Source: Paenibacillus aceris
GTDB lineage: Bacteria; Bacillota; Bacilli; Paenibacillales; NBRC-103111
Assembly: GCF_017874035.1 (NCBI RefSeq)
Contig: NZ_JAGGKV010000031.1
Span: forward strand, 1 to 64,000
Reading direction: 5' to 3'
Length of the DNA: 64,000 bases
The position numbers and the translations under genes were made by a program. Shown here one piece after another: positions 16,701 through 25,592 of the stretch. The notes beneath the pieces are model-generated. The model made no database searches. It had not been told where the DNA came from and was given only the letters and a program-made list of their open reading frames with translations. Numbering within the stretch: the stretch's first letter is position 1; each line of letters begins with the position of its first letter.

Positions 16701-19064
16701 GATGGACCAAGTAACCGCCGCATTATCCGCATTCGCAGGAGTTACCACTGCAGACATTTGAAGGGTTCCGTCCTTCGTTGTGATCGCTTTTGCGTTGCCA
16801 GCCCCGGATACTACAATATCCGTCACCGCTACGTTCGGGGCTGCTGCTACCGTAACATTAGCCACGGCTTTGATCGAAGTCCCGGTTACTGTTCCATTTA
16901 CCGTAAAACTTCCTGTAGACGCATACTGGGAAGGAGCGATGCTTTCCCAAGTAACTACTGCCTGTTTTGTTGTAGAATCGTTGAAAATCTGTGTGACAAC
17001 AGCAGGCAATACAGGTGCTTTTCCTGTAATCGTTGAGAGACTGACAGAAGTAATGCTTGCAACTGTTCTTGGTATGTAATCTCCGAGAGTCGCTCGCATT
17101 GCACCTTTTTTCACAGTCGTTCCCATGGCATTCGCAATATGCGTTATTTCGCCAAAACCACTTAAGTACACCGAAGTTGCATGGTGTATTTTGACACCTG
17201 CTTTATCCGGAATTTCTATCCCGCTTTCAAGCTTCACTTCCGCGTCTCTAAAAAAGGAATAAATACCCAAACCGTAAGCTTCATGTGAGGTTACTGAATC
17301 GCCTACTTTATAGGAAGCATAGCCATTGACAGTACCGCTGCTGCTCATCCAACTGTCTTGGTCAGGAACATCATACGGGATTTCGGTTTGATAAAAGTAC
17401 ATTTTTCCGCGATCGCCGTTCCATACGGTCTGGTACTGATGAAAATGTTCAACGAAGAGTCCATATATGGTGACATCATTCCCGTTTACAACCATACCAT
17501 TCGTCGTGGTATTGGAATTCCACGCAGCACCTGTTCCGTGATCTGCACGCCATACCCAGAAATGGTCGCCGATGACATTATTGCTGTTTATCTCAATACA
17601 AACTTCCGCTTTGGCAAGAGCATCCCCACCGACCCTAAAAAAGAGGTCATGAAGCGAGCTTGGATTACTCACATGATTAGTGGAGCTGCCTTTGGGTCCG
17701 AGCTGCAAGAGAACAGGCGAACTTACGCTTCCTGCTTCAAAAAGGAGCCCGGCGATTTTGACGCCATCTACATCCGCAACCGAAAGGGCTACAATGCCGT
17801 TGTCCGAGTGCAGCGTAGCAAGTCCAAGACCAAGTACCACGGTGTCGGGTTTCGTTACCCTAATTGTATCCGTGAGATGGTAGACACCTGGTGTAAACAG
17901 CAGGTTCTTACCTTGATCGAGCGCGGAATTAATGCTGGCAACAGGTGTTGCAGGATTAGCTATAAAGAAATTTTCTATCGGTATAGAAGTTCCGGCCGTA
18001 GACCCGCTAGCCCAACTGGTTCCACTTGTGTTAGTGGCAACACTCGGCACAAATACTTTATACTGATTAGCTGCTGCATCGAAAGTAAGGAAAGGCTTCT
18101 CTCGAATCACAGGCGTTTTATCGACAATTGTAAAAGCATTTGTTGGCCAGTTTTCCACAGGGGCATTAACGGAGCCAACAATCGTCGTGTTCCAAACCGA
18201 ACCACTCCAAGTTGCCCATTTGCTGTTTCTGGAGAACCACTGCTGCTGTGATCCAGACGTCACCGTTCCATCAACGACGGTATCGGCCAGAAATCCCCCG
18301 CTTGCCCATCCGCCTTGGTCATGTAAGGTCAAATTCCCTTTCACATGCAAACGTCTCATAGGCGCTGCCTGTGAAACAGCCCATTTCATATCGCCGCTTG
18401 ATGGTGCTACGGCCAGATTTTCGATGGAACGCCAAAAGTTTTGAGTAGCATTATGACTTCCCGCCCAATCCGCATCGACCGTCACCCCGCCATTGATAGT
18501 AACATCATCAGGCAATTGCCCTAAGCCCGACACTTGCGTGTAGAAACCCATTCGAATATTAGCATTGTAGGAGCCTGGCTTAAAGAGCAGTGCATATCTC
18601 TCACTGCCGAATTGATTCTTTTCTTGTTTCGTAAATACATCCGTACTAATTGTTTGAATGTCTGCTGCAGGCGTTGTTGGATCAAACACATAGACATTGG
18701 GACCGAAGTCAGGCTGCGTTAAGCTAGAGGCTTCTACAGAAAGAGCGGATTCTATACCAGCGCTCACTGATGAAACCTTATAGTAATATCTGGTGTTAGC
18801 GTCCAATCCTGAATCAGCATAGTTGTTCAATGAAATATCCGAGGTGTTGACCTTGGCAAAAACACCGTTGCTGCTTAAGGAGCGGTATACGTTATAACTA
18901 GCCGCACCTTGTACAGCTGGCCATGACAAACTCACCGAATTGGTTGTCGTCATCGTAACCCCAGGCTGATCAGGCGCTGCCGCAAGAGACGCACCCGGTC
19001 CATAAGTAAATAGACTTATTAAAATAGTAAAAGCAAGAATAACAGATAAACTTCTTTTTAACAT
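13701..19064 (-). CDS. Giant SLH-anchored secreted protein with beta-helix, Ig-like and Fn3 domains
   Basis: A 1787-residue surface protein. The order is: signal peptide (about 1-29), Fn3 (30-116), a large parallel beta-helix region (about 118-655) with pectate-lyase-like turns, then an Ig-like domain of the Big_4 type (about 685-745). Next come two Big_2 domains (745-930), a DUF1349-like concanavalin domain (about 932-1118), Big_2 (1121-1215), Fn3 (1220-1310) and Big_2 (1311-1395). The C-terminal part has a Gly-rich linker (about 1404), a domain often found before SLH repeats (1415-1600) and three SLH repeats (1607-1787) for cell-wall anchoring. The beta-helix region resembles secreted proteins often mislabelled adenylyl cyclase or factor 5/8 proteins in actinobacteria. 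A polysaccharide-active enzyme is likely, but I see no catalytic motif. GGAGGAG precedes the ATG. Confidence 0.9.
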   Translation of the reverse strand: MLKRSLSVILAFTILISLFTYGPGASLAAAPDQPGVTMTTTNSVSLSWPAVQGAASYNVYRSLSSNGVFAKVNTSDISLNNYADSGLDANTRYYYKVSSVSAGIESALSVEASSLTQPDFGPNVYVFDPTTPAADIQTISTDVFTKQEKNQFGSERYALLFKPGSYNANIRMGFYTQVSGLGQLPDDVTINGGVTVDADWAGSHNATQNFWRSIENLAVAPSSGDMKWAVSQAAPMRRLHVKGNLTLHDQGGWASGGFLADTVVDGTVTSGSQQQWFSRNSKWATWSGSVWNTTIVGSVNAPVENWPTNAFTIVDKTPVIREKPFLTFDAAANQYKVFVPSVATNTSGTSWASGSTAGTSIPIENFFIANPATPVASINSALDQGKNLLFTPGVYHLTDTIRVTKPDTVVLGLGLATLHSDNGIVALSVADVDGVKIAGLLFEAGSVSSPVLLQLGPKGSSTNHVSNPSSLHDLFFRVGGDALAKAEVCIEINSNNVIGDHFWVWRADHGTGAAWNSNTTTNGMVVNGNDVTIYGLFVEHFHQYQTVWNGDRGKMYFYQTEIPYDVPDQDSWMSSSGTVNGYASYKVGDSVTSHEAYGLGIYSFFRDAEVKLESGIEIPDKAGVKIHHATSVYLSGFGEITHIANAMGTTVKKGAMRATLGDYIPRTVASITSVSLSTITGKAPVLPAVVTQIFNDSTTKQAVVTWESIAPSQYASTGSFTVNGTVTGTSIKAVANVTVAAAPNVAVTDIVVSGAGNAKAITTKDGTLQMSAVVTPANADNAAVTWSIVSSNGTATNLASISSGGLLTAMKDGTVKVIATANDGSGVTASQVITISGQTVKVSNITVSGQNSVTEATYKGATLQMLADVQPLNATDRTFTWSVINGTGTATIDTATGVLKALSDGTVSVIATAKDGSGTTGQQTITISGQSLVLGNGWTWINENRDNWAITPMNPNAMKLTTIEGSWGGTKPSNILLRDPGTTGDFTISTKLSFAATNNYEWAGLIIYQDDGKLNTLISLGRQANGNPASKQIRFSQVKTGTQTDKSYTDPVAPGDVYLRIDKVGTTYKGFYSADGVNWTQVADTFTLALTNPKVGIFDRKLGGNAAKTAEFSEFNLSGTVVPYWSPVQSVSVTGEGGAGVITSDNGALQMSAQVLPLNASSNSVTWSVYNVDSSATDKATISTSGLLTAVKNGQVKVVAKAYDGSGVIGSAIIDISGQVNTPPTIEAVSAGDGQVTIGWSPMSGAVTYSVYQRTADGFYGTAASTVSGNVYSYNATGLENGTTYYFVVKAVYPGKVSEASNEVSATPQAPVPNIAVTGITLNQSSFSLTKGDSSVLTATVLPTNAANQAVTWSSSNINVAKVDANGNITAISSGSAIITATTADGGFTATCSVTVYAQQTGGGGGVGGSPYQPATDTVLTVTTTQLSNNQNGTTIIEVPTSISEIRLPANTADLINSNHLEIKSDALSLSIPSEVFKQLTDKLTVDELKGGMISLKLDVIAKADAKDLIHTINLSANSENKLAGDVYEFHLFIQTSNGKIVELSKFNKPITIELKNPVSMNPKLVGIYYIADDGTLTYVGGKLHNDFLAAEISHFSKYAVIEVTKTFADVPSGHWASNVIKELAAKQFVNGTSATTFEPERSVTRAEFTALLVRALNLTEKGATVFSDVQSGDWYADAVSVAVKAGIVQGKLAALFDPNAPITREEMVTMLLRAYEYKYGKVSNKATHSFADEDQISSWATEFVQTAATLDLIQGRGADKFDPKGISTRAEAAQILFNLLVATKAL

Positions 19065-19173
19065 GCTCGACTCCTCCGTATAAACTATTTAATACATGCC
19101 TCAGATCGATGTCTCTGTCTAGTTGTTGTGCTCCTTTGAAGGCAGTAAAATTAAGCGCTTTCAATAGAGCCAT
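18970..19173 (-). other. Upstream ORF overlapping the SLH gene start
   Basis: On the minus strand an ATG at 19173 with AAAGGGGAC upstream opens a 67-codon frame that runs through the start of the SLH gene in another frame and stops at 18970. Its first half (MALLKALNFTAFKG...) is hydrophilic. The overlap could couple translation or hold the SLH start in check. A cre-like half-match (GAAAGCGCTT) lies inside the frame. This may be chance. The remaining 19174-19313 region is AT-rich with no clear signal. Confidence 0.3.
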
Positions 19174-19313
19174 TGAGGTCCCCTTTCTTATTCCAAATTC
19201 CAAACGGCAGCTTGTCCATTTTGGCGAACTACCTTCATCATATCTATATCTAGACGAGCAGATAAGAAAATAAATTAACCAATGTGACCATTTTTTTAAC
19301 TTAATAAAAAAAG

Positions 19314-19340
19314 AGACCCTCAGCAACGGGCTGAAGGTCT
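19314..19340 (-). terminator. Intrinsic terminator-like hairpin upstream of the SLH gene
   Basis: AGACCTTCAGCC pairs with GCTGAGGGTCT, and on the minus strand a TCTTTTTTTATT tail follows. The next minus-strand gene upstream is more than 600 bases away, with a plus-strand gene between. It therefore does not close an obvious transcript. It could be a leader attenuator about 250 bases before the SLH start or a block to antisense read-through. Confidence 0.55.
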
Positions 19341-19444
19341 AAGTATTATTTTAAAGGGGGGCGACTTTAACGCAAAGAAAGTTCGTTTTATGTTAAAATG
19401 GGTTCATCTAAAATAGACAGCCAAACTCAGGAATGGTGATTATA

Positions 19445-19954
19445 ATGACAAGAAACGAATTAAGCAAACTAATTGAACGGCGTGAAGAAGGTCGAGCCAA
19501 GCAAGATCAAGTGATCTTAAGTGAGGTTCGAGATCAGTTGTTAGAATTGCTTTCCGAATACCCGGATGATGCGGAAATCAACTACCAAACCGGGATCGTG
19601 CATGATAATTCCGGTCTTGGACGTGAGGCCATTCCATATTATGAGCGTGCTCTTACGCTGGGCCTAACTGGCCCTGACCTAGAAAGATGCCTGATGGGTC
19701 TGGGAAGTACATACCGCTACTGGGGGTACTACCAGAAAGCTGTTGAGACGTTACGCAGAGGTGAGAGGGAATTTCCAGAGAATCGGGCAATTCAAGTATT
19801 TCTCGCCATGGCCCTCTACAATAGCCAAAATTACAAAGAAAGTGTTGAACTGCTGATCACCAATTTAATGGAAACTACTTCAGATGCAAAACTTCATTAT
19901 TTTAAACGCGGGATTTTGGCATACAACGAAGACCTTGATGAAACTGCTGAATAG
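19445..19954 (+). CDS. Tetratricopeptide-repeat protein
   Basis: A soluble helical protein of about 169 residues built of TPR units: EINYQTGIVHDNSGLGREAI, then AIPYYERALTLGL, then CLMGLGSTYRYWGYYQKAVETL and AIQVFLAMALYNSQNYKESVELL. TPR arrays serve as protein-binding platforms; no enzyme motif is present. The start at 19445 is preferred over the ATG at 19433 because a GGTGAT site sits a few bases upstream, while the earlier ATG would overlap its own ribosome site. It converges with the GrpB-family gene, with stops directly abutting at 19954/19955. Confidence 0.88.
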   Translation: MTRNELSKLIERREEGRAKQDQVILSEVRDQLLELLSEYPDDAEINYQTGIVHDNSGLGREAIPYYERALTLGLTGPDLERCLMGLGSTYRYWGYYQKAVETLRRGEREFPENRAIQVFLAMALYNSQNYKESVELLITNLMETTSDAKLHYFKRGILAYNEDLDETAE

Positions 19955-20482
19955 TTAGCCTAACTCCCCTTGCGCTGAGTGCCAATTTAGCGCATTTCTT
20001 TCCAGCTCTTTCACAAATGCATCCTTCCCGTCCATATAAGCCTCAATTTCCTTTGGGAATCGTTTGGCGAGGCTTTCTTTTAAATCTCCATAACGATTTG
20101 CTTCATCGGGATGTGTTCGGAGGTAATCCCTCACCGCCAGATGACGAGTGATATCTTCCTTGTTATCTCCTTGAAAGACATGTACTTGATGCGTGCGATT
20201 ATCCCCGCCTTTTCGGAAATATCTTCTTCCCTTCATGCCAAGCTCGCCCATACATTCGTAACCAAGACCTGTCATTTGTTCGTTAAACAAATCGATTTGT
20301 TTGATATCTTTTACTACTGGCATGATATCAATGATTGGTTTGGCTTTGAGCCCTGGAACAGATGTGCTGCCTATGTGATGAATGGCAATTAACTCATTTC
20401 CGAAAATATCTTTTATTTTTTGAGACTCCTCATCAAACTTTTGTTTCCAACTATCCTTGTATTCTGTAACCACAACATTCAT
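19955..20482 (-). CDS. GrpB-family nucleotidyltransferase-like protein
   Basis: A 175-residue protein of the GrpB/DUF4269-like UPF0157 family. It shows the family core IHHIGSTSVPGLKAKPIIDIMPVV, a nucleotidyltransferase-type G-S-T-S and D-I pattern, and the H-Q-V-H-V-F strand. Its biochemical role is not established; some members are found fused to dephospho-CoA kinase. The start at 20482 is chosen because GAGGAGG lies nine bases upstream; a longer frame to 20530 has no such site. It is directly after the alditol oxidase gene (50 bp) on the same strand. Confidence 0.9.
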   Translation of the reverse strand: MNVVVTEYKDSWKQKFDEESQKIKDIFGNELIAIHHIGSTSVPGLKAKPIIDIMPVVKDIKQIDLFNEQMTGLGYECMGELGMKGRRYFRKGGDNRTHQVHVFQGDNKEDITRHLAVRDYLRTHPDEANRYGDLKESLAKRFPKEIEAYMDGKDAFVKELERNALNWHSAQGELG

Positions 20483-20532
20483 CGAATAAACCTCCTCAAG
20501 GCGAAATATAGTTGCCGAGGCATTTGCCAAAT

Positions 20533-21795
20533 TTAGTTCTCGATCACATATTTCGTCAAAAAGTCGTTACGAAACTTTCCGTGTGGATCACAATGAAGGA
20601 CCAGTTGTCGGAAGTCCGGCAGCTTCTCATATAGCGGCTTCAACTGAGCGGGCTGCATGGTAAACAGCTTCGCCCAATGCGGACGAGCCTGGAAAGGCGC
20701 AAGTTGCTTTTCGATCATCGGCAGCACTTGTTTGACTGCCTCCCAATTCGGTTTCCACGTAAAATGAATAGCAACCGAATCCTGCTTGTAATTAGGACTC
20801 ATCCACAAATGATCTTGTGCAATCGTACGAACTTCAGAAACATACAGGTGTGGCGAGATCTGCTCCCGTATTCCATTAAGCGCATTCAATGCCCGATAGG
20901 CCTCTTGCCGCGGCACGTAATACTCGCTTTGCAGCTCCTCTCCAGCACTCGGAGTGAAATCCATGCGAAAATGCGGCAATCTCTCGTGCCATGGTCCCGC
21001 AATACACATCTGCTCACTGCAATTTTCCGCTGTATGTCCTGGCACTGGATGTCGAGGTGAAGTTGCTAATTGCGCACCGAAAAACTCAGGTTCCACCTGT
21101 TCAGAGTCTTGATCCGTCAGTTTCCGCTTTATCCAGACTTGATTGAAATTCGCATTCTTCCAATCAGTGAATAGACTTACGCTGTAAGCACTGGAAAAAA
21201 TATCGTCAAAGTGCTCATTTAGCTGCTCGAGAGACAGATTATCGTAAACATGTTGACTCATTTGAAATGTCGGGATCACATCCAGTGTAATTTTAGCGAC
21301 TACGCCCAATGCTCCAAGCCCAACTATTGAACCTGCGATGTTTTGTTGCTCACGGGAGAATACAGCCATGTCGCCTGACGCCTGAACGATTTCCATAGAA
21401 TCAACCACGGTAGCAAGATTGCCATTCCGATCACCAGAACCATGTGTTGCCGTAGCGCATGCACCAGCAACCGTTATGTGCGGCAGCGACGCCAAATTGT
21501 GAATCGCGTAGCCATGGTTATGAAGATACTCACATAGCTCTCCATACCGGATTCCTGCTTCAACCGTTACCTTATTTTTCACAGTATCTAGTGCTATTAC
21601 ACGGTTAAGGTTCTGAAGCGAAAGAAGAGCTTCGGTACAATCCGCGATGCTGTTAAACGAGTGCCTTGTGCCAAGCACCTTGATGTGCTTATTGCGAGCC
21701 ACTAACTCCTGTACTTGCTCCACACTTGTCGGATTATGGAGTTCAGAAGCGCTATACTTGTAATTCCCAGCCCAATTCCACATATTTTCCTTCAT
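20533..21795 (-). CDS. Alditol oxidase (FAD-dependent, AldO/xylitol oxidase type)
   Basis: A 420-residue flavoenzyme of the vanillyl-alcohol oxidase group, closely resembling alditol oxidase, which oxidises the terminal hydroxyl of xylitol or sorbitol to an aldose with release of hydrogen peroxide. FAD would be attached to His45 in VLGTRHSFN. The FAD domain continues with SLPHITVAGACATATHGSG. The C-terminal D-arabinono-lactone-oxidase-type domain contains GPWHERLPHFRMDFTPSAGEE (split here: G-P-W-H-E-R, then F-T-P-S-A-G-E-E-L-Q-S-E-Y) and ends in an H-C-D-P-x-G-K-F-x-N motif. It is cytoplasmic, with no signal peptide. The start at 21795 is preferred over GTG 21807 because GAAGGTG is correctly spaced. 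Confidence 0.92.
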   Translation of the reverse strand: MKENMWNWAGNYKYSASELHNPTSVEQVQELVARNKHIKVLGTRHSFNSIADCTEALLSLQNLNRVIALDTVKNKVTVEAGIRYGELCEYLHNHGYAIHNLASLPHITVAGACATATHGSGDRNGNLATVVDSMEIVQASGDMAVFSREQQNIAGSIVGLGALGVVAKITLDVIPTFQMSQHVYDNLSLEQLNEHFDDIFSSAYSVSLFTDWKNANFNQVWIKRKLTDQDSEQVEPEFFGAQLATSPRHPVPGHTAENCSEQMCIAGPWHERLPHFRMDFTPSAGEELQSEYYVPRQEAYRALNALNGIREQISPHLYVSEVRTIAQDHLWMSPNYKQDSVAIHFTWKPNWEAVKQVLPMIEKQLAPFQARPHWAKLFTMQPAQLKPLYEKLPDFRQLVLHCDPHGKFRNDFLTKYVIEN

Positions 21796-22071
21796 TTCAT
21801 CACACACCTTCGAAAGTATTTATTGAAAATTTCGATATTGGACAACAGAAATCCTTGTAAAATGTAGGTGTATTGTTCATATGTGCTTAGGATTAGTAGC
21901 CATAATTGACTTATATCAAAATAAAAACTCTCATTAGTCCTATATTAAAATGAACTAGATGTTGGCGTAGAACTTCAGGAAGTTCTTTCACAAAATGGAC
22001 ACTAAGCCCTAATGAATCTCTGATATATAATTAGGAATGACCCTTGATTTGATTAAAGAGAGGATACACCC

Positions 22072-22881
22072 ATGAATAGGTCAAAATATGTACTTATCTC
22101 GTTTCTATTACTTACCTTAACTACAGCTTGTGCAGCAAATGATAAACAGGCAAATACTTCAAAAGTTGTGCCATCTCCTGCAGTTGCTGGTACGACAACT
22201 CCAGATCTAGATGTGGGGCATCCGCCATCCACGACGCTAATGAATAACAATGTGAAAGCACTGTATTATGCAGGTCCCGAACAGGGAAAACAAGTAGCAC
22301 TTACTTTTGATGATGGGCCTGATAATCATTACACCATGCAAATCTTAGATATACTTAAAAAAAATAACGTTAAAGCCACGTTTTTTATTGTAGGTGAAAA
22401 TGCGAAAGCCCATCCTGAAGTTGTGAAGAGAATTGTGAATGAGGGACACGTCATTGGGAATCACTCTTGGGATCATTCCGATTTCACTAAAATAAGTAAC
22501 GAAGAAATGAATCAAGAAATAAACACAACGCAAGATGAATTGAATTCCATAGTTGGTTTCCGTCCAACTTTGTTCCGGCCACCCTTTGGGGCTCTTAGCA
22601 GCTCTGAAATTAAGACCATTACTTCAATGGGACTAAGCATCGTCGATTGGTCAGTTGATACCAGGGATTGGGCTGGAACGTCAACACAACAAATTATGAG
22701 AAATGTAAAAAAAGAATTGAAACCAGGTGGAATCATTTTACAGCATTGTGCAATCGGAAAGAAAGAGAGTTTATCAAATACAGTGAAAGCCCTTGAACAA
22801 TTAATCCCCCTCTTAAAAAATGAAGGATATACGTTTGTGACAGTACCAACTCTTTTATCCCTGCCTGAATCTCAAAAATAA
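22072..22881 (+). CDS. Polysaccharide deacetylase lipoprotein (NodB type)
   Basis: A 269-residue exported deacetylase of carbohydrate esterase family 4. A signal peptide ends near Cys20 (LTLTTAC), probably lipid-modified, though the lipobox is weaker than usual. The NodB domain shows the catalytic Asp pair in LTFDDGPD (78-84), the metal His pair in HSWDHSDF, and RPPFG. It likely removes N-acetyl groups from peptidoglycan or chitin-type sugars at the cell surface. A GAGAGGA ribosome site precedes the ATG. It converges on the DD-carboxypeptidase gene with 11 bp between the stops, so both are cell-wall genes but are separately transcribed. Confidence 0.93.
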   Translation: MNRSKYVLISFLLLTLTTACAANDKQANTSKVVPSPAVAGTTTPDLDVGHPPSTTLMNNNVKALYYAGPEQGKQVALTFDDGPDNHYTMQILDILKKNNVKATFFIVGENAKAHPEVVKRIVNEGHVIGNHSWDHSDFTKISNEEMNQEINTTQDELNSIVGFRPTLFRPPFGALSSSEIKTITSMGLSIVDWSVDTRDWAGTSTQQIMRNVKKELKPGGIILQHCAIGKKESLSNTVKALEQLIPLLKNEGYTFVTVPTLLSLPESQK

Positions 22882-22892
22882 GCCCCCATTAT

Positions 22893-24137
22893 TCAGGCAT
22901 CATAGTTTTTCTGAGTGTATGTTGAAGTTAACTTTTGTTGTTTGCGCTTTTGCATTAGAATGAATGAACCAAGTGCTAAGAGCAATAGGCCAGCAATCAC
23001 CAAAATTGGCCAATTTGTTGATGATGATTGACTTATCCCTTTGGTGATTGGGGCAGTATCAACTTGAATGACTTCTTTGGCGGACACAATTGGAATTTGC
23101 ATCAGCATCTCCCCATTTTTTTTAATTTGATAATCGCCAATCACCTCGCCGGCCGCGATCGTTTTCTTCCCACTTTGCCACGGCGTAAAAACTGGCGAAT
23201 ACGTATAAACAGCAGCATCACCTTTTCGTTTGGTCAAAACATATGAATTCCCCAGTACACCTAGAACGTTCTCACCATAAAAGGTTGTCTCACCGGCGAT
23301 ATCCCCTTTCTTAAACATCTGCTGTACATCGAGGTGGTCGAGTCCATAGTTTCCTATCGTTTGCACGTCTTGATATTCATTTCCTCGCGATGATTTCATG
23401 ACAACTGCAATGACCGTTTTATTGTCTTTTTTCATATATTCAATTAACGTGTTTCGAGCTTGGTTAGTAAAACCTGTTTTCCCTCCTAATGCTATTGGAT
23501 TCTGAAAAATGAAGCTGCGATCTTTTATAAGTACAGTCCGCTGGTCCGTCTTCACCTCTGTCTTCTCGGTTCCCATTGCTTCCATGATGGCGGGATATTT
23601 CATAGCTTCTTTGGCAAGCAGAGCCATATCAAAGGAAGTTGTATAATGTAGGGGATCATGCAGACCGTTAGGTGTAACGAAATGCGTGTGTGTCATGCCG
23701 ATCGACGCTGCTTTAGTATTCATCATCGTGGCAAAAGCGGCTTCATCGCCTCCAATATGTTCGGCTATCATCATTGCTACATCATTGGCCGAGATCACGA
23801 GCAGTGCCCTCAAGGCTTCTTCCTTTTGCATCTTCTCACCGATCTTCATATTGAACACAAAATTGCTGACTTCTTGCTGAGTGGCTTTTTTACTAGCCGT
23901 CATCCATTCACCGTCCCCCACATGATCTTCTAAGAGAATGGCGGTCATAAGCTTCGTTAGGCTGGCAGGAAATGCTTGTTCATCTTTGTTTTTTTGATAA
24001 AGTACCTCTCCTGTCGAACTATCGATCACAACACCTGTGCCGCTATAATTAGCCGGAGGACTGGTCTCTCCATAAGCGATTCCAACTGGGCCCAGTATTG
24101 CTGTGATCATTGCGATGATGAAGACCACTTTCTTCAT
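22893..24137 (-). CDS. D-alanyl-D-alanine carboxypeptidase (DacF/PBP type)
   Basis: A penicillin-binding protein of about 414 residues that trims the terminal D-Ala of peptidoglycan stem peptides. The active-site motifs are Ser59-x-x-Lys62 in PASLTKL, S-A-N at 116-118 and K-T-G at 220-222. An N-terminal signal peptide (about 1-24) and a C-terminal membrane span (about 370-393) with a basic tail anchor it outside. The start at 24137 is chosen because GGGAGG lies a few bases upstream; the longer frame to 24161 is not supported. Confidence 0.94.
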   Translation of the reverse strand: MKKVVFIIAMITAILGPVGIAYGETSPPANYSGTGVVIDSSTGEVLYQKNKDEQAFPASLTKLMTAILLEDHVGDGEWMTASKKATQQEVSNFVFNMKIGEKMQKEEALRALLVISANDVAMMIAEHIGGDEAAFATMMNTKAASIGMTHTHFVTPNGLHDPLHYTTSFDMALLAKEAMKYPAIMEAMGTEKTEVKTDQRTVLIKDRSFIFQNPIALGGKTGFTNQARNTLIEYMKKDNKTVIAVVMKSSRGNEYQDVQTIGNYGLDHLDVQQMFKKGDIAGETTFYGENVLGVLGNSYVLTKRKGDAAVYTYSPVFTPWQSGKKTIAAGEVIGDYQIKKNGEMLMQIPIVSAKEVIQVDTAPITKGISQSSSTNWPILVIAGLLLLALGSFILMQKRKQQKLTSTYTQKNYDA

Positions 24138-24248
24138 TACATTTCCTCCCGAATATATCAATAACTATATTAAGATACGCAAGTATTTGATTTCCGAACT
24201 TTCACGAAATTTATTATATGCTTAGTTCCTTAAAAACAAATGAAAGCA

Positions 24249-24271
24249 AAAAACTCCCCATTTCAGGGGAG
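24249..24271 (-). terminator. Terminator after the MFS transporter gene
   Basis: CTCCCC and GGGGAG surround a six-base loop, and the minus strand continues with a TTTTTTG tail. It lies 65 bases downstream of the MFS stop codon. Confidence 0.7.
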
Positions 24272-24335
24272 CTGTGCTCAACCGCGTTATATGTACGCCA
24301 GAAAGTCCAATCCTTTCTTAGTACTTATTAGAGCG

Positions 24336-25559
24336 TTAATAATTAATGCCATTAGATTTAGTTTGATTGCTCAAAATATGGTTTACTTTCTCTGCACTCA
24401 TCATCATCAAAACAATAAAAGCAAGCACAATAAAAGGGAATAAATCTATGGTCGTCTGTGTAGCGAGCAATCCAAAGAGCGGAGGCAAAAACGTGGTTCC
24501 CGTATACGCGACTGCCATCTGATATCCCATTAGCTTGGCGGAATTTTCGCGACCGAAGCGTGTAGGCGTTTCATGAAGCAGAGCAGGGTAGATGGGAGCG
24601 AGCCCAAGTCCAATAAAAATAAGCCCTATCAAGAATAGTTGAGGCAGCGGAAGCAACAAGATTAGTCCACCCGCAATGGCAATCATCTGACCGCACCGGA
24701 TCAACACACGATTATGGACTCTCAGAGTAATAAACCCTGTAATCAGTCTTCCAATCGTTATTCCACCATAGTATAAAGATATCCACCCGGCAGCTGTCTC
24801 GGCTGTCATATTTCTTGCACCGACCAGATAGCTGGACCCCCATAATCCGACAGTGGATTCAACCCCACAATAGAACAAAAAAGCGATAAGTGTCTGTTTA
24901 ACACCTTTGATCTGGAATACGTTAGCTTTGGAACTAGCTGCTGGCTGTATCAACTCTCCGATCTGGTCTTGTGGAGTCTTACTATTCAGACGCTCAGCCT
25001 CCCTAATAACAGCGACACGTTTCCATAGGGGGAGCGTAACGAACAATACAATAGCGAGTGTGAACTGTATCATAGATACCGTTGTATAACCATCTCTCCA
25101 GGAGTTATGTTCAGCAATAAAAAATGACATAATAATGGGTCCCAGAGTTGCCCCTACACCCCAAAAACAGTGCAGCCAGTTCATGTGATGGGCTTTATAA
25201 TTTTCAGCTACATAATGATTTAGTGCCGCATCAATGGCACCTCCGCCTAAACCAAGAGGAATAGCCAGAAAGACAAGCCAGACCATCGAAGGTGCCATAG
25301 AGAACCCAAGCAGCGCTCCTGCAGTAAGGCAGCAGCTGATCAGAGTAACTTTACCCGTCCCCAGTCGCTGAACCAAGCTCCCACTTACTAGACTGGAAAC
25401 GATGGTTCCTCCTGCCACAATCATCGACAAGATCCCCGCGAAGCCAAATGAAGCACCCATGTCGGGCCGTATCACGGGCCACGCCGATCCCAGCAGAGAA
25501 TCAGGAATTCCTAGGCTAATAAACGCCAGATAGATAACAACTAAAAACATGGTTGCCAT
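24336..25559 (-). CDS. MFS transporter, probable sugar permease
   Basis: A 407-residue major facilitator with about twelve membrane spans. It resembles the fucose/YfkF-like group: the N-terminal LAFISLGIPDSLLGSAWPVI (G-x-x-D-S-x-L-G-x-x-W-P) is a pattern of these permeases, and VQRLGTGKV is the loop 2-3 motif. AAGGAG precedes the ATG by seven bases. It is transcribed directly after the ROK regulator gene (about 33 bp gap), so it is probably the regulator's target. The substrate is unknown; a sugar is likely because the partner is a ROK protein. Confidence 0.88.
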   Translation of the reverse strand: MATMFLVVIYLAFISLGIPDSLLGSAWPVIRPDMGASFGFAGILSMIVAGGTIVSSLVSGSLVQRLGTGKVTLISCCLTAGALLGFSMAPSMVWLVFLAIPLGLGGGAIDAALNHYVAENYKAHHMNWLHCFWGVGATLGPIIMSFFIAEHNSWRDGYTTVSMIQFTLAIVLFVTLPLWKRVAVIREAERLNSKTPQDQIGELIQPAASSKANVFQIKGVKQTLIAFLFYCGVESTVGLWGSSYLVGARNMTAETAAGWISLYYGGITIGRLITGFITLRVHNRVLIRCGQMIAIAGGLILLLPLPQLFLIGLIFIGLGLAPIYPALLHETPTRFGRENSAKLMGYQMAVAYTGTTFLPPLFGLLATQTTIDLFPFIVLAFIVLMMMSAEKVNHILSNQTKSNGINY

Positions 25560-25592
25560 CGTACCACTCCTTCTAGAGAGTATTATTGTTGT

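Noticed and set aside
17358..18251. 297-codon plus-strand ORF inside the SLH gene
   Set aside because: It is antisense to the intact beta-helix coding region and shows no recognisable domain or ribosome site.
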